The notes beneath the pieces were generated by a model. It made no database searches. It was not told where the DNA came from and was given only the letters and a program-made list of their open reading frames with translations. From contig NZ_CP043960.1 in NCBI RefSeq assembly GCF_008632955.1, positions 1 through 64,000 on the forward strand: DNA of 64,000 bases, in the 5' to 3' direction. The stretch is from Streptomyces tendae (GTDB taxonomy: Bacteria; Actinomycetota; Actinomycetes; Streptomycetales; Streptomycetaceae). The position numbers and the translations under genes are program-made. Shown one piece after another: positions 1-9,440 of the stretch; the stretch's first letter is position 1, and every line of letters starts with the position of its first letter.

Positions 1-101
1 CCGCCAGATCGTACGGTTCCCGGTTGTAGTCGCCAGCGGCGATCCAGGGCTGTGACTGATCGTGATTGGGCCCGTGTGTTCCATTGCGTATCTGATTTTG
101 T

Positions 102-617
102 TCAGCAATTCGGGTGCGTCTTGGCCCTGATTGTCGCACGCGCGTGTATGGTGAAGTAACCGACGCCGCCGACGGTGATACCAAGTGCAGGCCGGGAATA
201 ACTTATACCGAGCACCGGATCATAGTCCGCCGGCTCGATGACGTGAAGGTCCTGCGGAGCGACCCGAGTTCTGCTGGCGATGGCGAGATTGACTCGACCG
301 TCATTGGTTGTTCCGCTGTTCGTATGCAGCCAGTAAAATATATCCTGTCGTCCGAGATCCACTGCTCCTACTGGTGCTGGTGCTGGCACCAGTTCCGGTG
401 CCCAGGAGTCGGTACTCACGGATCGGGGGTACGTGCCGTCCGGGTGTCGGAAGACGTTCTGAGGGTGGTCCTCTATGAATTCGAGGCGGGAACCTGTCGG
501 TGGAGTGCCGGCTTCTTGAATGAGTACGATGCGGGCGCCTACAGGTGGCGTATCCTCATAGTAACGCAAATCATCATACTTATTGTGTTGCCCTCCGTTC
601 GACAATGCGCCCTGCAT
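102..617 (-). CDS. Hypothetical protein, low-GC region
   Basis: A 171-residue open frame of no family I recognise. It is rich in Pro, Val, Asp and Arg, with no obvious signal peptide or membrane segment. Codons end in A or T far more often than in the neighbouring genes, so base composition argues for separate acquisition. The ATG follows directly after an in-frame TGA that closes the damaged beta-helix reading frame upstream, and I see no ribosome-binding site before it. It may be an independent gene, a distal part of the broken gene, or chance. Confidence is low for that reason. Confidence 0.35.
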   Translation of the reverse strand: MQGALSNGGQHNKYDDLRYYEDTPPVGARIVLIQEAGTPPTGSRLEFIEDHPQNVFRHPDGTYPRSVSTDSWAPELVPAPAPVGAVDLGRQDIFYWLHTNSGTTNDGRVNLAIASRTRVAPQDLHVIEPADYDPVLGISYSRPALGITVGGVGYFTIHARATIRAKTHPNC

Positions 618-2656
618 TCAGTTGACGATCGCGTGCGCCCTTCCGGCGCGGGGGTCGAGTTCGCGCCGGTGTTGCTCAGGAACAAGACGGCGCTTGCCCA
701 GGGCGAGGGGCACCACGCCGTGTCCCTGGTAATCCAGGGTCTCCCGGCCGGTCCAGTCCGGAATCGACTGCCCGTCATGGCTCAGTGGCTCAAATTTGTC
801 CGGGCACCGGTTGTGGAGCCGAATTGGAAGGCGTACCGGACTGCGCGCCGTACGGCGTGTACGGCTCGAAAGGCCCACCGGGGTGGTCTGCTTGATGAGG
901 GTGTTGTTGTAGAAGACGTTCTGCGGGCCGGAGGAACCGGACCACTTGACCGCCTTGGACCGGCCCCACCACAGGGGGTACCAAGTACCCTCGTCGATCT
1001 CGCCGCCTTCACCGCCGCAGTTCGTCTGGCAGTTGGCCGAGCGGTGTTCGTAAGGGACCTTGACCGTGTTCTGTTCGAACAGGTTGTTGTGTTCCCAGCC
1101 TCCGTGCAGGTTCAGGTCGGAGTCGAGGTTGTTGCGGAAGGCGACGTTGCCGCTGGCCGACACTGGAAGGTGAAGTGGCGCAGGTTGCGGCTGAGGTTGT
1201 GAGCCCACAGAGAGTTCCACACACGGCTGCCGCGCAGGTAGCCGTTGCCCCCCTTGCCCTTGTTCCAGGCCCCGTCGAAGCTGTTGCGTTCGATCTGGAG
1301 GTGGAGGGCGTTCTCCGTGACGATGGGGTGCGAGCCGGTCATGGTGGCCTTGAGCCCGCGCGCCCAGCTGTTGGCGGCCCACTTGTAGACGATGCCGTGC
1401 ATCGCGTACTCGGGGGCCATGTTGCCGTAGTTGTGCACGGCCTGTTCGGGGGTCAGCTGATATGTGCCGCCGCCCAGCTTGGGCAGGCCGTTCATGTCCT
1501 GGGTGAAGGCGAAGTTCTCGAACCCGACGCCTTCGACGATCTGCAAGGGGGTTACTTTGCTGGCATAGGGCTTTTCACCCAGCGACTCCGAGCCGTCCGA
1601 GGTGGAGTCGACCGGCAGGTCCCATTCCAGCGGGCGGTCCAGTGTGATGGTCTTCGCGTCGGCGTTGACGCCGGTGACGCGGAACATCTGCTGGCGCATG
1701 TGGAGGTCGTCCATCACGCCTTTGTCGGCGACGCCCTGCTGCTCGTAGAACTTGACGCTGTTGGCCGCACCCACCCAGATGTAGCCGCCCGAGGTGAACT
1801 TCGACATGGTGGCCGTCGATACCAGCTGCACCACGGTGTCGCCCCGGCGGGCCGCGTATCCCGCGTCGTAAGGCTTGGCGGCCACCTTGATGCCGGAGGC
1901 CCAGTGCTGGTTGACGGAGCCTTCGAAGATGTCCTTGCGGTTGGGCGCGGCGGCCGCCCAGTCGTCCTTGTACCGGTCGGCGACGTCCCGGGTCTGTACC
2001 CGGAACATGCCGCGCCCCGGCCACATCCAGCCACCGGTGCCGACGTCGCTGCCGCTGCCGGCCGTCATGCTGTCCTGGTCCCAGCGCCCGTTGACCACCG
2101 TGTCGTAGCGGGTGTTGAGATCCGGCCGGAACACCAGTTTCGTGCCACCGTCGGCGGAGCCCTGCCCGCGCACGATCAGGAAACTGGCGTCGGCGTAGAT
2201 CTGCCGGGACAGGTCGATGCGCCCGGAGGGCAAGGAGATGAGCGAGAGCCGGTCGAAACTGGCCGACGGCGAGCACTGGCTCTTGATGTCGTTGATCGCG
2301 TTCTGCAGTCCGGTGGTGTCGTCGGTCCCGTCATCCGCGGTCACCCCGTACTTGGAGGAGAGTCCTTCCGGAGTGATGCGACAGGAGGCGTCGTCGGTCA
2401 CCTCACCGCCGCCGGGCAGCGGCGCGCCGCCCCGGTATCCCACGCGCGACCAGTCCGGGAGGCCGGGGGCCGAGGCAGTACGATTTGCGCTACTGAGATC
2501 CGGTCCCTCAGCGCCTGGCCCCTCCGTCGGCTCGTCCTCAGCCGCCGCGACGGGCGCCGCCAAGAGAGACGTCGGCGCCGCTGCTGCGGCCTCCGGCAAT
2601 GACAGTGCGAGCAGCATGCCAGACAGAAGAATGGCTGCTGGTCGAAACCGTTTCAC
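618..2656 (-). pseudogene. Secreted right-handed beta-helix (pectate-lyase-like) protein, frame-shifted
   Basis: Starts at GTG 2656 with a clear signal peptide (MKRFRPAAILLSGMLL, then an Ala-rich stretch). About 500 residues follow in one frame, with the Asn/Gly-rich repeats typical of parallel beta-helix polysaccharide lyases or glycosidases. Near 1160 the frame breaks: restoring one base after TTCCAGTG would read FQWSASGNVAF and continue into the next frame (NNLDSDLNLHGGWEHNN). Homology-like sequence then jumps frame again near 890 and near 790 before ending around 618. Several independent shifts make a dead or dying gene more likely than a sequencing slip, although raw-read checking would settle it. 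The intact protein would have been exported to act on an extracellular polysaccharide; the substrate cannot be told. Confidence 0.7.
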
Positions 2657-2857
2657 GTGACTTCTTTCTTGTCGTCGTGTCGCTCGGCTCCTGAGAGCGA
2701 CACGAAAATGAGGACTGCCCCGGCTCCTTGGCGGATACCGGGGCATGTGCCGGCCCGGGGGCGGTTGCGCGGCCTCTTCAGGCGCGTGAGGCCGCACTCG
2801 CGAGTGCCTTCGCCCAGGAGCCCGGATTCAGAGGATCAGGTGGATCCCAGCAACGTC

Positions 2858-3307
2858 CTAGCAGTTGTAGAACCTGAGGGAAGAGACCCTGTCATTCAGG
2901 TATGCCTGAGGGGTTCCGTAGGAGTAGTCGTGCTTGAGGCCCCAGTTCCAGGACGGAGCGGAGTCGATGAGCGAGGGGTGCAGGTCCCCATTGGGATCGT
3001 CGTAGAACTCGATCCCGCACTGGGAGTTGTTCAACCAGGACGACGTCTGGTTATCGGCCGCTTGACCGTTCAGGAAGTGCTTGCCTATCAGGTAGACCAT
3101 CTGCGAAGGGCTGCCAGTCGGAGGAGGGGTGAGGATGACCTTCGAGCCCGCTCCACCTCCATCCTGATAGAGACAAAGCGCCCATCCCGGGCAGTCAGCG
3201 TAAGGGGCGTTCGCCGCCGTAGCGGACGGCGCCGAGAGGAGCAGCGACGTCCCAGCGACCGCGGTGGCGGCCGCGGCAGTCAGAAGCCTAAGTGCTTTGT
3301 GATTCAT
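2858..3307 (-). CDS. Peptidase inhibitor family I36-like secreted protein
   Basis: 149 residues. An N-terminal signal peptide (MNHKALRLLTAAAATAVAG...ATA) is followed by a small Cys-containing domain with the CLYQDGGGAGS segment and a C-terminal SLRFYNC, the pattern of the SMPI/I36 metalloprotease inhibitors of Streptomyces. The family folds as a crystallin-like beta sandwich and is exported. I chose the Met at 3307 because the signal peptide begins there; upstream in-frame Met residues give an untypical leader. It lies alone, in the same direction as the broken beta-helix gene. The inhibitor role is inferred from the family; the target protease is unknown. Confidence 0.7.
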   Translation of the reverse strand: MNHKALRLLTAAAATAVAGTSLLLSAPSATAANAPYADCPGWALCLYQDGGGAGSKVILTPPPTGSPSQMVYLIGKHFLNGQAADNQTSSWLNNSQCGIEFYDDPNGDLHPSLIDSAPSWNWGLKHDYSYGTPQAYLNDRVSSLRFYNC

Positions 3308-3639
3308 GGGACTCTGCTTTCTGAGTGACTTCAGCATCGAGCAGGCAGGTCGACGACACACGATTTCGGCCGTTCAACTCAGCTCGCGCACAACACGTTC
3401 GCCCCTCGGCCCACCTGATTGGAGCCGAGGCTGCGACTGCTCACATTGACGGCTGGGTAACGGAGTTCATCACCCCGTCTCGAGTCCTCTTTGACTTCGA
3501 GCGCGAGTGACCAGCTGAACGCCAGGCAACGGTATGTCAGTTGTGGCCAGCTGAACTGAGTCAACCAGAATGTCCTTGATCAGTCAAATGATCGAGCCCG
3601 ACGACCGGGAAGCACGTGCCACGGCCAATGGTGCGGCAT

Positions 3640-3817
3640 CTGACTGCACTTGGGCGCCGTTCTCGCGGACAGCCGCTGCCGCACCCCGTACCAGGGCAGC
3701 TGCTTCGACCGGGACGTCTACCGCCATCGCGACGTCGTCGGACGCCGCTCCAACCGCCTCAAGCAGTGGCGCGGTCCGGCCACTCGCTACGGCAAGACCT
3801 GCGAGTACTCCCCTTGA
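3640..3817 (+). pseudogene. IS5-family transposase C-terminal remnant
   Basis: The + strand reads DRDVYRHRDVVGRRSNRLKQWRGPATRYGK and stops at TGA 3815-3817. This matches the conserved IS5-type C-terminus (FDREAYRRRNVVERCFNRLKQWRG-type), including the NRLKQWRG block. Upstream only a short degraded piece (AVLADSRCRTPYQG) can be followed. No N-terminal half is adjacent on this strand. The left limit is approximate. Confidence 0.65.
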
Positions 3818-3986
3818 GGACACCGCACGCCGCGGCGGCCGTTGCGACGACCGTAGTCCCGCAGCCAACTGTGTGAAGTCACCTGACACACCAACACTTT
3901 CGGTTATACACTTGCACAGTCAATTAAGTACTCGGCGTGCCGACGACCGCTCTGTCACGCCGTGTTTTCAGCAGGGAGAAACCGGG

Positions 3987-4331
3987 ATGAAGCTGAAGAG
4001 GATCGCCAAGTCGGCCGTCATCGCCATGGCGATGGCAACCGTGGTCCTGGGCCTCAACGCGGGCACCGCTTCGGCAGCCACGTACGTATCTGTTTGGGGC
4101 GCGGAGGGCCGGTACGACAACAACCCCGGCAACGGAGCCGCCAGCTGGATCTGGGTCTACACCGGGGACAACTCCGAAGCACGCTTGACCTACATCCTCA
4201 ACGACGGCAGCAGGCACGAGCTCACAGCCACCGGCACCTACAGTTCCGCCACTGCCAGCCTGAACCAGGACGTGCGAACCATCCAGGTTTGCACCAACTT
4301 CCCCACCCCGGTCTGCTCCGCCTGGAGCTAG
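3987..4331 (+). CDS. Small secreted protein of unknown function
   Basis: 114 residues. ATG 3987 has a good ribosome-binding site (GGGAGAA) seven bases upstream. A signal peptide (MKLKRIAKSAVIAMAMATV...ASA) precedes a mature domain of about 85 residues starting TYVSVWGAEGRYDN, with two Cys near the end (VCTNFPTPVC) that could form one disulfide. Small exported proteins of this type are common in Streptomyces and usually uncharacterised. The gene sits between two transposase fragments in opposite orientation, so it may have travelled with mobile DNA. Confidence 0.65.
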   Translation: MKLKRIAKSAVIAMAMATVVLGLNAGTASAATYVSVWGAEGRYDNNPGNGAASWIWVYTGDNSEARLTYILNDGSRHELTATGTYSSATASLNQDVRTIQVCTNFPTPVCSAWS

Positions 4332-4396
4332 TACTGGTCCGGGAGCCTTCGCCGGAAAACGTGCACTGCCTGACAGGTAGCGTGGGGCGCCGGTGT

Positions 4397-4684
4397 CCGC
4401 CGCGCGCTACCTGGCGGTAGCGGCGATCGATCTGATCGAGCGACCGGACCCGCTGGACGCCGCCCCCTCACAGCCCCAGCCACGTGCTGATCCGCCCGGC
4501 AGATGGTGGAGTCCACCGAGACCGTCCACTCCGCGTCGTCATACGCGTCGGAGGTGGCCAGGAGCTGCCAGGTGCGTGCCCAGGTGCCGTCGACGGCCCA
4601 CTTGATGTGGCCATTGTGGGCCGTCTGGAAGGACCCGAGCTCATCCGGCAGGTCACGCCAGGGCGAACAGGTTCGGTACTTCAC
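4397..4684 (-). pseudogene. IS5-family transposase N-terminal remnant
   Basis: The - strand reads KYRTCSPWRDLPDELGSFQT, then AVDGTWARTWQLL and EWTVSVDSTICRADQHVAGA. These are the conserved first half of IS5-type (IS427 group) transposases, with the first catalytic Asp in SVDST. The similarity then stops abruptly and the frame runs into unrelated sequence ending at 4328. The rest of the transposase and the start are missing. Its orientation is opposite to the C-terminal remnant at 3640-3817, so the two are not simply one interrupted copy. Confidence 0.7.
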
Positions 4685-4854
4685 GCAATGGCCTCAGGGG
4701 TGCGGCGGTGGTCGGCCCGCCGCCGGCCGCGGACCGGATCGGCTGGCACCAGCGGCTCGATCCGGGGCCGCATCGCCTCGGTGGTCACTCGCCGAATCGG
4801 CACGTCCGATCAACTGACCAGCCCGCAAGAGAGACGCTTCAAGACCCGTGCACC

Positions 4855-5616
4855 TCAGCCCGCAGGCGGCGCCGCCCCCTCCGGCCGGCTGTCGGCAAGC
4901 CGGTTGAGCCACTCGATCAGCAAGGGTTGCTCCGCCGCGCTGAGTGCGGAGGCGCCGTCGCGATGGAGTGCGGCGCGCAACGCCATCGCCGCGGCGGCGG
5001 TGTCGTGCCGCCCGTCGCCGTCCCCGGCGTGTGGGGCGGCGGGCGTGGTGATGGCCGCGATCACGACGTCGCGTGCGGCATCCGCGGTCTCCAGGTCCCT
5101 GGTCTCCGGTGGAGCGCTGATCATCGTCAGAATCGTGCCCATACCGGCGGCGTGCATGACAGCCGTCGCGCGCTCGACACTCATGCGCAACCGCCCCGCA
5201 GCGGCGACTCTGGTCATCATCTTCTGCAGTTCGGCCACGGCTCGCCGGCCCGCCCGGGGCAGACGGCCAGGGCGGGCCTGACCGTAGACCAGCGTGTAGT
5301 ACGCAGGTTGCACGAGCCCGAAGCGAATGTGCAGATCCCACGCCACCCGCAAGTCCTGCACGGGATCCCCGGTCGCGGAGAGCTGCCCCTTGAACTTCAG
5401 ATACGTCTCGAAGCCGTACTCGCCGACGGCCTCGAGCAGACCGTCCTTGTCGCCGAAGAGCCGGAAGATCGTGGGAGGGGGCACATCAGCGCGGGCAGCG
5501 ACGGCGCGTGTGGACAACGCGTCCAGACCCTCGCTTTCCAGCAGTCCGGCAGCGGCCAGCACGATCCGGGCCCGCAGCGGCTCGGAGGTCGGCCCGGTTC
5601 CGTCGTCAGCAACCAT
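4855..5616 (-). CDS. TetR/AcrR family transcriptional regulator
   Basis: 253 residues. The N-terminal helix-turn-helix is clear (ARIVLAAAGLLESEGLDALS, then TRAVAARADVPPPTIFRLF at about residues 35-55). A large helical ligand-binding domain follows (WDLHIRFGLVQPAYYTLVYG). It is divergently transcribed from the GMC oxidoreductase at 5710, with only 93 bp between starts and a 26-bp inverted repeat in the gap. It very probably represses that gene and itself until an inducer binds. The inducer is not predictable from sequence. Confidence 0.9.
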   Translation of the reverse strand: MVADDGTGPTSEPLRARIVLAAAGLLESEGLDALSTRAVAARADVPPPTIFRLFGDKDGLLEAVGEYGFETYLKFKGQLSATGDPVQDLRVAWDLHIRFGLVQPAYYTLVYGQARPGRLPRAGRRAVAELQKMMTRVAAAGRLRMSVERATAVMHAAGMGTILTMISAPPETRDLETADAARDVVIAAITTPAAPHAGDGDGRHDTAAAAMALRAALHRDGASALSAAEQPLLIEWLNRLADSRPEGAAPPAG

Positions 5617-5639
5617 GACTCAACGGTATCAACTTTTAG

Positions 5640-5665
5640 ATATCACTGATTCGAACCAGTGATAT
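5640..5665. promoter_or_regulatory. Inverted-repeat operator between TetR and GMC oxidoreductase
   Basis: ATATCACTG at 5640-5648 and its exact reverse complement CAGTGATAT at 5657-5665, separated by 8 bases. The site lies midway between the divergent starts at 5616 and 5710, which is where a TetR dimer would block both promoters. Confidence 0.75.
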
Positions 5666-5709
5666 GCTCGATTGCGGACCAATGATCCAAGCAAGGAGAC
5701 GACAAGGAC

Positions 5710-7230
5710 ATGGCCTCTCACGCAACGGGTTACGACGTGATCGTGGTCGGTGGCGGTACGGCCGGTTCCGTGCTCGCGGCACGACTGTCGGAGGACGAGG
5801 GTGTCCGGGTCCTGCTCCTGGAGGCGGGTGCCGCCGCGTCCGGCCTGCCGGACGCAGTAGCCACTCCCCCCGCTTGGCCCTCACTCGTCGCGTCGACCGC
5901 GAACTGGGGGGACAGGACGGTGGTCCAGGACGCATCCGGCGCGCCTGTGCCCCTGCCTCGCGGCCGCGGACTGGGCGGATCCTCGGCGATCAACGCCATG
6001 GTGTTCGCCCGTGGCCATCGCTCCAGCTACGACAGCTGGAGCGACCACGGCGCGAAGAACTGGACGTACGACGACCTGCTGCCCTACTTCCAGCGCAGCG
6101 AGACCGCGGTGAGCCGCGCTCCGGGCCGCGGGACCGAGGGGCCGTTGATCGTCGGGCCCGCCGTCGAACCCAACGACGTCCTGCTGGCCTGCCTGGCGGG
6201 CGCGGTGGAGGCCGGTCACCGCAGGGCCTTCGACATCAGCGGCGGCCTGGAGGAGGGGTTTGCCCCGGTCGACCTGAACATCGTGGACGGTCGTCGGCAA
6301 AGCGCTGCCGATGCCTATCTGCTTCCCGCCCTGGGGCGGCCGAACCTGCACGTCGTCACGGACGCCGTCGCCCACCGTCTGCGGTTCGACGGTGACCGGT
6401 GCACCGGCGTCGAGTACGAGGCCGACGGCCGGACCCACACCGCCAGGGCCTCCGGGGAAGTGGTGCTCGCCGCCGGGACCATCGGTTCGGCACACCTGCT
6501 GCTGCGGTCCGGCATCGGTCCCGAGAAGGATCTGCGGGCGGCGCAGGTGGAGGTCTTCCATCCGCTGCCCGGTGTCGGCAGGAACCTGCACGACCACCCG
6601 CGGGCCAACCTCGTCTACAGCGCGCAGCGGCAGGTGCCGACGCCGCGCAACAACCATGGCGAGATCCTCGGCCTGTTGCGCAGCCGGCCCGAGCTGGACG
6701 GGCCGGACGTGCAGATCATCTTCATCGACATCCCCCTGCCCAATCCGGTTGCCCCGGTGGCCAACGGCTTCACCATCGGTGTCTCCCCCATGCGGCCGGT
6801 CAGCCGCGGCAGCCTGCGCATCACCTCCGCCAACCCGTACGCGCCCCCCGTCCTCGACCCCAACTACTTCGGCGAGGAGGAGGACGTACGGGCGGTGCTG
6901 TCCGGCATCGCGACCGCTCGCAGGATCGCCTGGTCGTCGGCGCTCGCCGAATGGGGCATCGAGGAGGTCGGCCCCGGGCTCGACGCCGTGCACGACCAGT
7001 CGATCGGCGACTACGCCAAGAAGCACTTCGGTTCCTATTGCCATCCGGTCGGCACGTGCGCCATGGGTGAGGACGAGGTGTCCGTGGTCGACTCCGAGTT
7101 GCGCGTGCGCGGACTCGACGGACTGCGCGTGGCCGACGCCTCCGTCATCCCGTCGATCCCGTCCAACAACACCAACGCCACGGTCTACGCGATCGCCGAG
7201 CGAGCGGCCGACCTGCTCCGCCGTCGGTGA
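5710..7230 (+). CDS. GMC-family FAD-dependent oxidoreductase
   Basis: 506 residues, full length for glucose-methanol-choline oxidoreductases. The FAD dinucleotide motif is at residues 12-19 (VVGGGTAG). GMC signature 1 is at about 84-100 (RGRGLGGSSAINAMVFA). Signature 2 is GEVVLAAGTIGSAHLLL near residue 250. The catalytic His is in SYCHPVGTCAMG and the Asn follows in PSNNTNAT near the C-terminus. The family oxidises alcohols (choline, long-chain or aromatic alcohols) to aldehydes; the substrate here is not predictable. It is controlled by the divergent TetR at 4855-5616 through the inverted repeat between them. Cytoplasmic, no signal peptide. Confidence 0.9.
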   Translation: MASHATGYDVIVVGGGTAGSVLAARLSEDEGVRVLLLEAGAAASGLPDAVATPPAWPSLVASTANWGDRTVVQDASGAPVPLPRGRGLGGSSAINAMVFARGHRSSYDSWSDHGAKNWTYDDLLPYFQRSETAVSRAPGRGTEGPLIVGPAVEPNDVLLACLAGAVEAGHRRAFDISGGLEEGFAPVDLNIVDGRRQSAADAYLLPALGRPNLHVVTDAVAHRLRFDGDRCTGVEYEADGRTHTARASGEVVLAAGTIGSAHLLLRSGIGPEKDLRAAQVEVFHPLPGVGRNLHDHPRANLVYSAQRQVPTPRNNHGEILGLLRSRPELDGPDVQIIFIDIPLPNPVAPVANGFTIGVSPMRPVSRGSLRITSANPYAPPVLDPNYFGEEEDVRAVLSGIATARRIAWSSALAEWGIEEVGPGLDAVHDQSIGDYAKKHFGSYCHPVGTCAMGEDEVSVVDSELRVRGLDGLRVADASVIPSIPSNNTNATVYAIAERAADLLRRR

Positions 7231-7501
7231 GGTGTCGCATCACCCGCTGGTGCGGGCCATGCGACGGCACGTCGCCCGGTGGTCTCCTGCTTGAACCGTG
7301 GCCACCGCCCGTTCCGCGGGGATTGGACTCCCGCCGCCGAGTGCTCATTGGCTGGGTCGGTGGCGGGACAGCGGCCTCCCCACACGCTTCCCCGCTGCGG
7401 GGAGGCCGCCCTCTCAGCCCCGCTCGGCGCCACCGGACCGGCGGCCGGGGGTGGGCGGCGTCATCCCGCCCCTCGACGGGACGCCTACGGCGCTCACTTC
7501 A

Positions 7502-7540
7502 CCGGGCCCCGGGAGCACCACGTGTGTTTCCGGGGCCCGG
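7502..7540 (+). terminator. Hairpin downstream of GMC oxidoreductase
   Basis: An 11-bp perfect stem, CCGGGCCCCGG at 7502-7512 and CCGGGGCCCGG at 7530-7540, with a 17-base loop. It lies about 270 bases beyond the stop codon at 7230 and has no T-run, as is usual in Streptomyces. The stretch 7231-7640 holds no credible gene. Confidence 0.45.
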
Positions 7541-7640
7541 CCACAACCTCCCTCAGGAGGCCCCCGGGGGCGTCTGCGTCGGCAGTCCTGACGGTGGGGG
7601 CACTGTGCTGAGAGCCTCACACTCCCGGACGCACCCAATC

Positions 7641-7701
7641 GTCACCCTTTCAATCGGTGATAGTCATTGCGCCACCTCGCGTCACCTGTCAGGATGGTGA
7701 C
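7641..7701 (+). promoter_or_regulatory. Paired GTNACC-N9-GGTNAC operators upstream of BI-1-like gene
   Basis: Site one at 7641-7661 is GTCACC-N9-GGTGAT. Site two at 7681-7701 is GTCACC-N9-GGTGAC, starting 40 bp later. The spacer of the second contains CAGGAT, a plausible -10 element. The same architecture occurs before the VOC gene at 36796, next to the CGNR regulator gene start, and at 10454-10518, so a shared regulator is likely; the CGNR protein encoded at 9439-9987 is the first candidate. Confidence 0.65.
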
Positions 7702-7816
7702 GCGCCCAGTCGATCGGTACCACGAACTCCCGGGACGCCTCCCGCGGGCAAGCCGAGGCACGACGGCCGGAACGCATCACAAGGGCCGCCGCGCGCGGCG
7801 GACTAGGAGGAATGCC

Positions 7817-8677
7817 GTGAAGTCCAGCAACCCGATCTTCGCCCGGAGCAGATTCACCCGCTCCCCGGACGGTGCGTACACCGACGCCGACCGGCTGCAG
7901 CCGACCGGCGTCGGCTCCACCGTCGACCACACGGTCAACCCCTACGCGGCCGACGGACGCATACGCCTGGTCAAGGACGAGACGGCCGACCGGGCCACGA
8001 TGACCGTGGACGACGTCGTCGTCCGCACCGCCTCCACCCTCGGCACGGTGGCGCTGACCGCCGTACTGTCCTGGCTCCTTCTGCCCGTCGACGAAGCCGG
8101 CATCGGCCGCTCCTACGGCATCGCCGTCGCCGCCGCCCTGGTCGCCTTCGTCCTCTCACTCGTCCAGGCGTTCAAGCGCAGCCCTTCGCCGGCGCTCATC
8201 CTCGGGTACGCCGCCTTCGAGGGCGTCTTCCTCGGCGTCATCTCGAGTGCGACGTCCACCTACATCGCACCGGGCGTGGTCGTCCAGGCCGTTCTGGGTA
8301 CCTTCGCCGTTTCGGCCGGCGTGCTGATCGCCTACCGGATGCGCTGGATCCGTGTCACCCGACGGTTCTACGGGTTCGTTCTGGCCTCGGCAGCAGGCTT
8401 CCTGCTGCTGACGGTGGCGAACCTTCTCTTCTCAGCGTTCGGTGCCGGTGACGGGCTGGGCTTCAGCAGCGGTGGTCTCGGCGTGGTCTTCGGTGTCGTC
8501 GGCATCCTCCTCGGAGCGTGCTTCCTGGCCTTGGACCTCAAGCAGGTGGAGGACGCCATCGCCTACGGCGCCCCGCGCGACGAGTCGTGGCTCGCGGCCT
8601 TCGGTCTCACCATGACGCTGGTGTGGATCTACCTGGAGGCGCTGCGGGTGCTGTCGATCCTCCAGTCGGACAACTGA
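7817..8677 (+). CDS. Bax inhibitor-1/YccA family membrane protein
   Basis: 286 residues. The start is GTG 7817, behind a textbook AGGAGG site at 7805-7810; the nearby ATG at 7812 is followed at once by a stop. The first 90 residues are soluble and polar. About seven membrane helices follow, beginning with TLGTVALTAVLSWLLLP, and include the conserved acidic segment ALDLKQVEDAI and a C-terminal WLAAFGLTMTLVWIYLEALRVL. This matches bacterial BI-1/YccA proteins, thought to be pH-sensitive calcium leak channels or protease modulators. It stands alone between a paired operator and a terminator. Confidence 0.85.
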   Translation: MKSSNPIFARSRFTRSPDGAYTDADRLQPTGVGSTVDHTVNPYAADGRIRLVKDETADRATMTVDDVVVRTASTLGTVALTAVLSWLLLPVDEAGIGRSYGIAVAAALVAFVLSLVQAFKRSPSPALILGYAAFEGVFLGVISSATSTYIAPGVVVQAVLGTFAVSAGVLIAYRMRWIRVTRRFYGFVLASAAGFLLLTVANLLFSAFGAGDGLGFSSGGLGVVFGVVGILLGACFLALDLKQVEDAIAYGAPRDESWLAAFGLTMTLVWIYLEALRVLSILQSDN

Positions 8678-8695
8678 GGCACGTGCCTTGGCGAC

Positions 8696-8719
8696 GGGAG
8701 CCCGCACGTGCGGGCTCCC
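8696..8719 (+). terminator. Terminator after BI-1-like gene
   Basis: A 24-bp perfect palindrome starting GGGAGCCCGCA, 18 bases after the stop codon. It is a strong factor-independent-type hairpin lacking a T-tract. The following stretch 8720-9391 contains no gene I can support on either strand. Confidence 0.75.
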
Positions 8720-9391
8720 ACAGGTGCGTACGACCAGTTCTCCCGAGGCCGGCACTTCTCGGCGGCCACGCGTGCCAGGATGGCACTCCCCCGGCACTCG
8801 CCTGCCGGCCCCGACCGGGGAGCGCTACGAGGGCGGTGGGGCAACGCTGCCAGGAGCCCTCCCGGCTGTCGAAACGGCGACGTCGGCGAGCCGGCGAACA
8901 CGCACTGCGACGACGGCCGGGCACGGGAACGGGCACGAACCGTGCGACCGAGGCGGACACCTCGCGTACTGCGAGCCCTTCGCCGCGGGGAAGCCGTGTT
9001 CGCAGGACGTACCGCACCGTTCTCATCACGGCCGAGTGACGGGCGGATCGCCTGCCGGAGACGAGCGTGTGACGGGTGAAGCAGGGCTCGCGAGTGATGA
9101 CCGAGCCGCACAGACGGCTGACGGCGACCGGGGAGGCGGACGAGCCGCGGCCCGTGGCTCGCCCCGGCCGCGGTCTTCGAGGGGTACGAACGCGCGGGCC
9201 GCTCCGCTCGGCGGCCTGGCGTGGACATCCTCCACCTCGCCGTCCTTCGGCACCCTGCGGAATACGGTGGATCTGCTCCCGCAGACTGCGGACGACAGCC
9301 GCCTGGACGGCAACGTCGGTGATCACCCTCAGGGCGATGCCCGGCAAACCGGCACACGCCCTGTCGGCGGCAGCCCGGCACTACGGCCGCT

Positions 9392-9440
9392 GATCCGGTG
9401 GCTCCGGGCCGGCGGGGAACCGGCCCGGAGCCACCGGATC
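9392..9440. terminator. Long hairpin at the 3' end of the CGNR gene
   Basis: Two exact 21-bp arms (9392-9412 and 9420-9440, beginning GATCCGGTGGCTCC) flank a 7-base loop. The inner arm overlaps the stop codon of the regulator at 9439-9441. Its length and perfection mark it as a terminator for that - strand gene. Confidence 0.8.

Noticed and set aside
1175..2602. Long + strand open frame opposite the beta-helix gene
   Set aside because: It mirrors the GC-rich codon pattern of the real gene and has no recognisable domain.
2650..2663. Partial match to the Streptomyces chromosomal parS (GTTTCACGTGA...)
   Set aside because: Only 11 of 14 positions match, it is single, and it overlaps the start codon of the beta-helix gene.
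8720..9391. Open frames on both strands between the BI-1-like terminator and the CGNR terminator
   Set aside because: No start context, no motif, and composition typical of non-coding GC-rich sequence.
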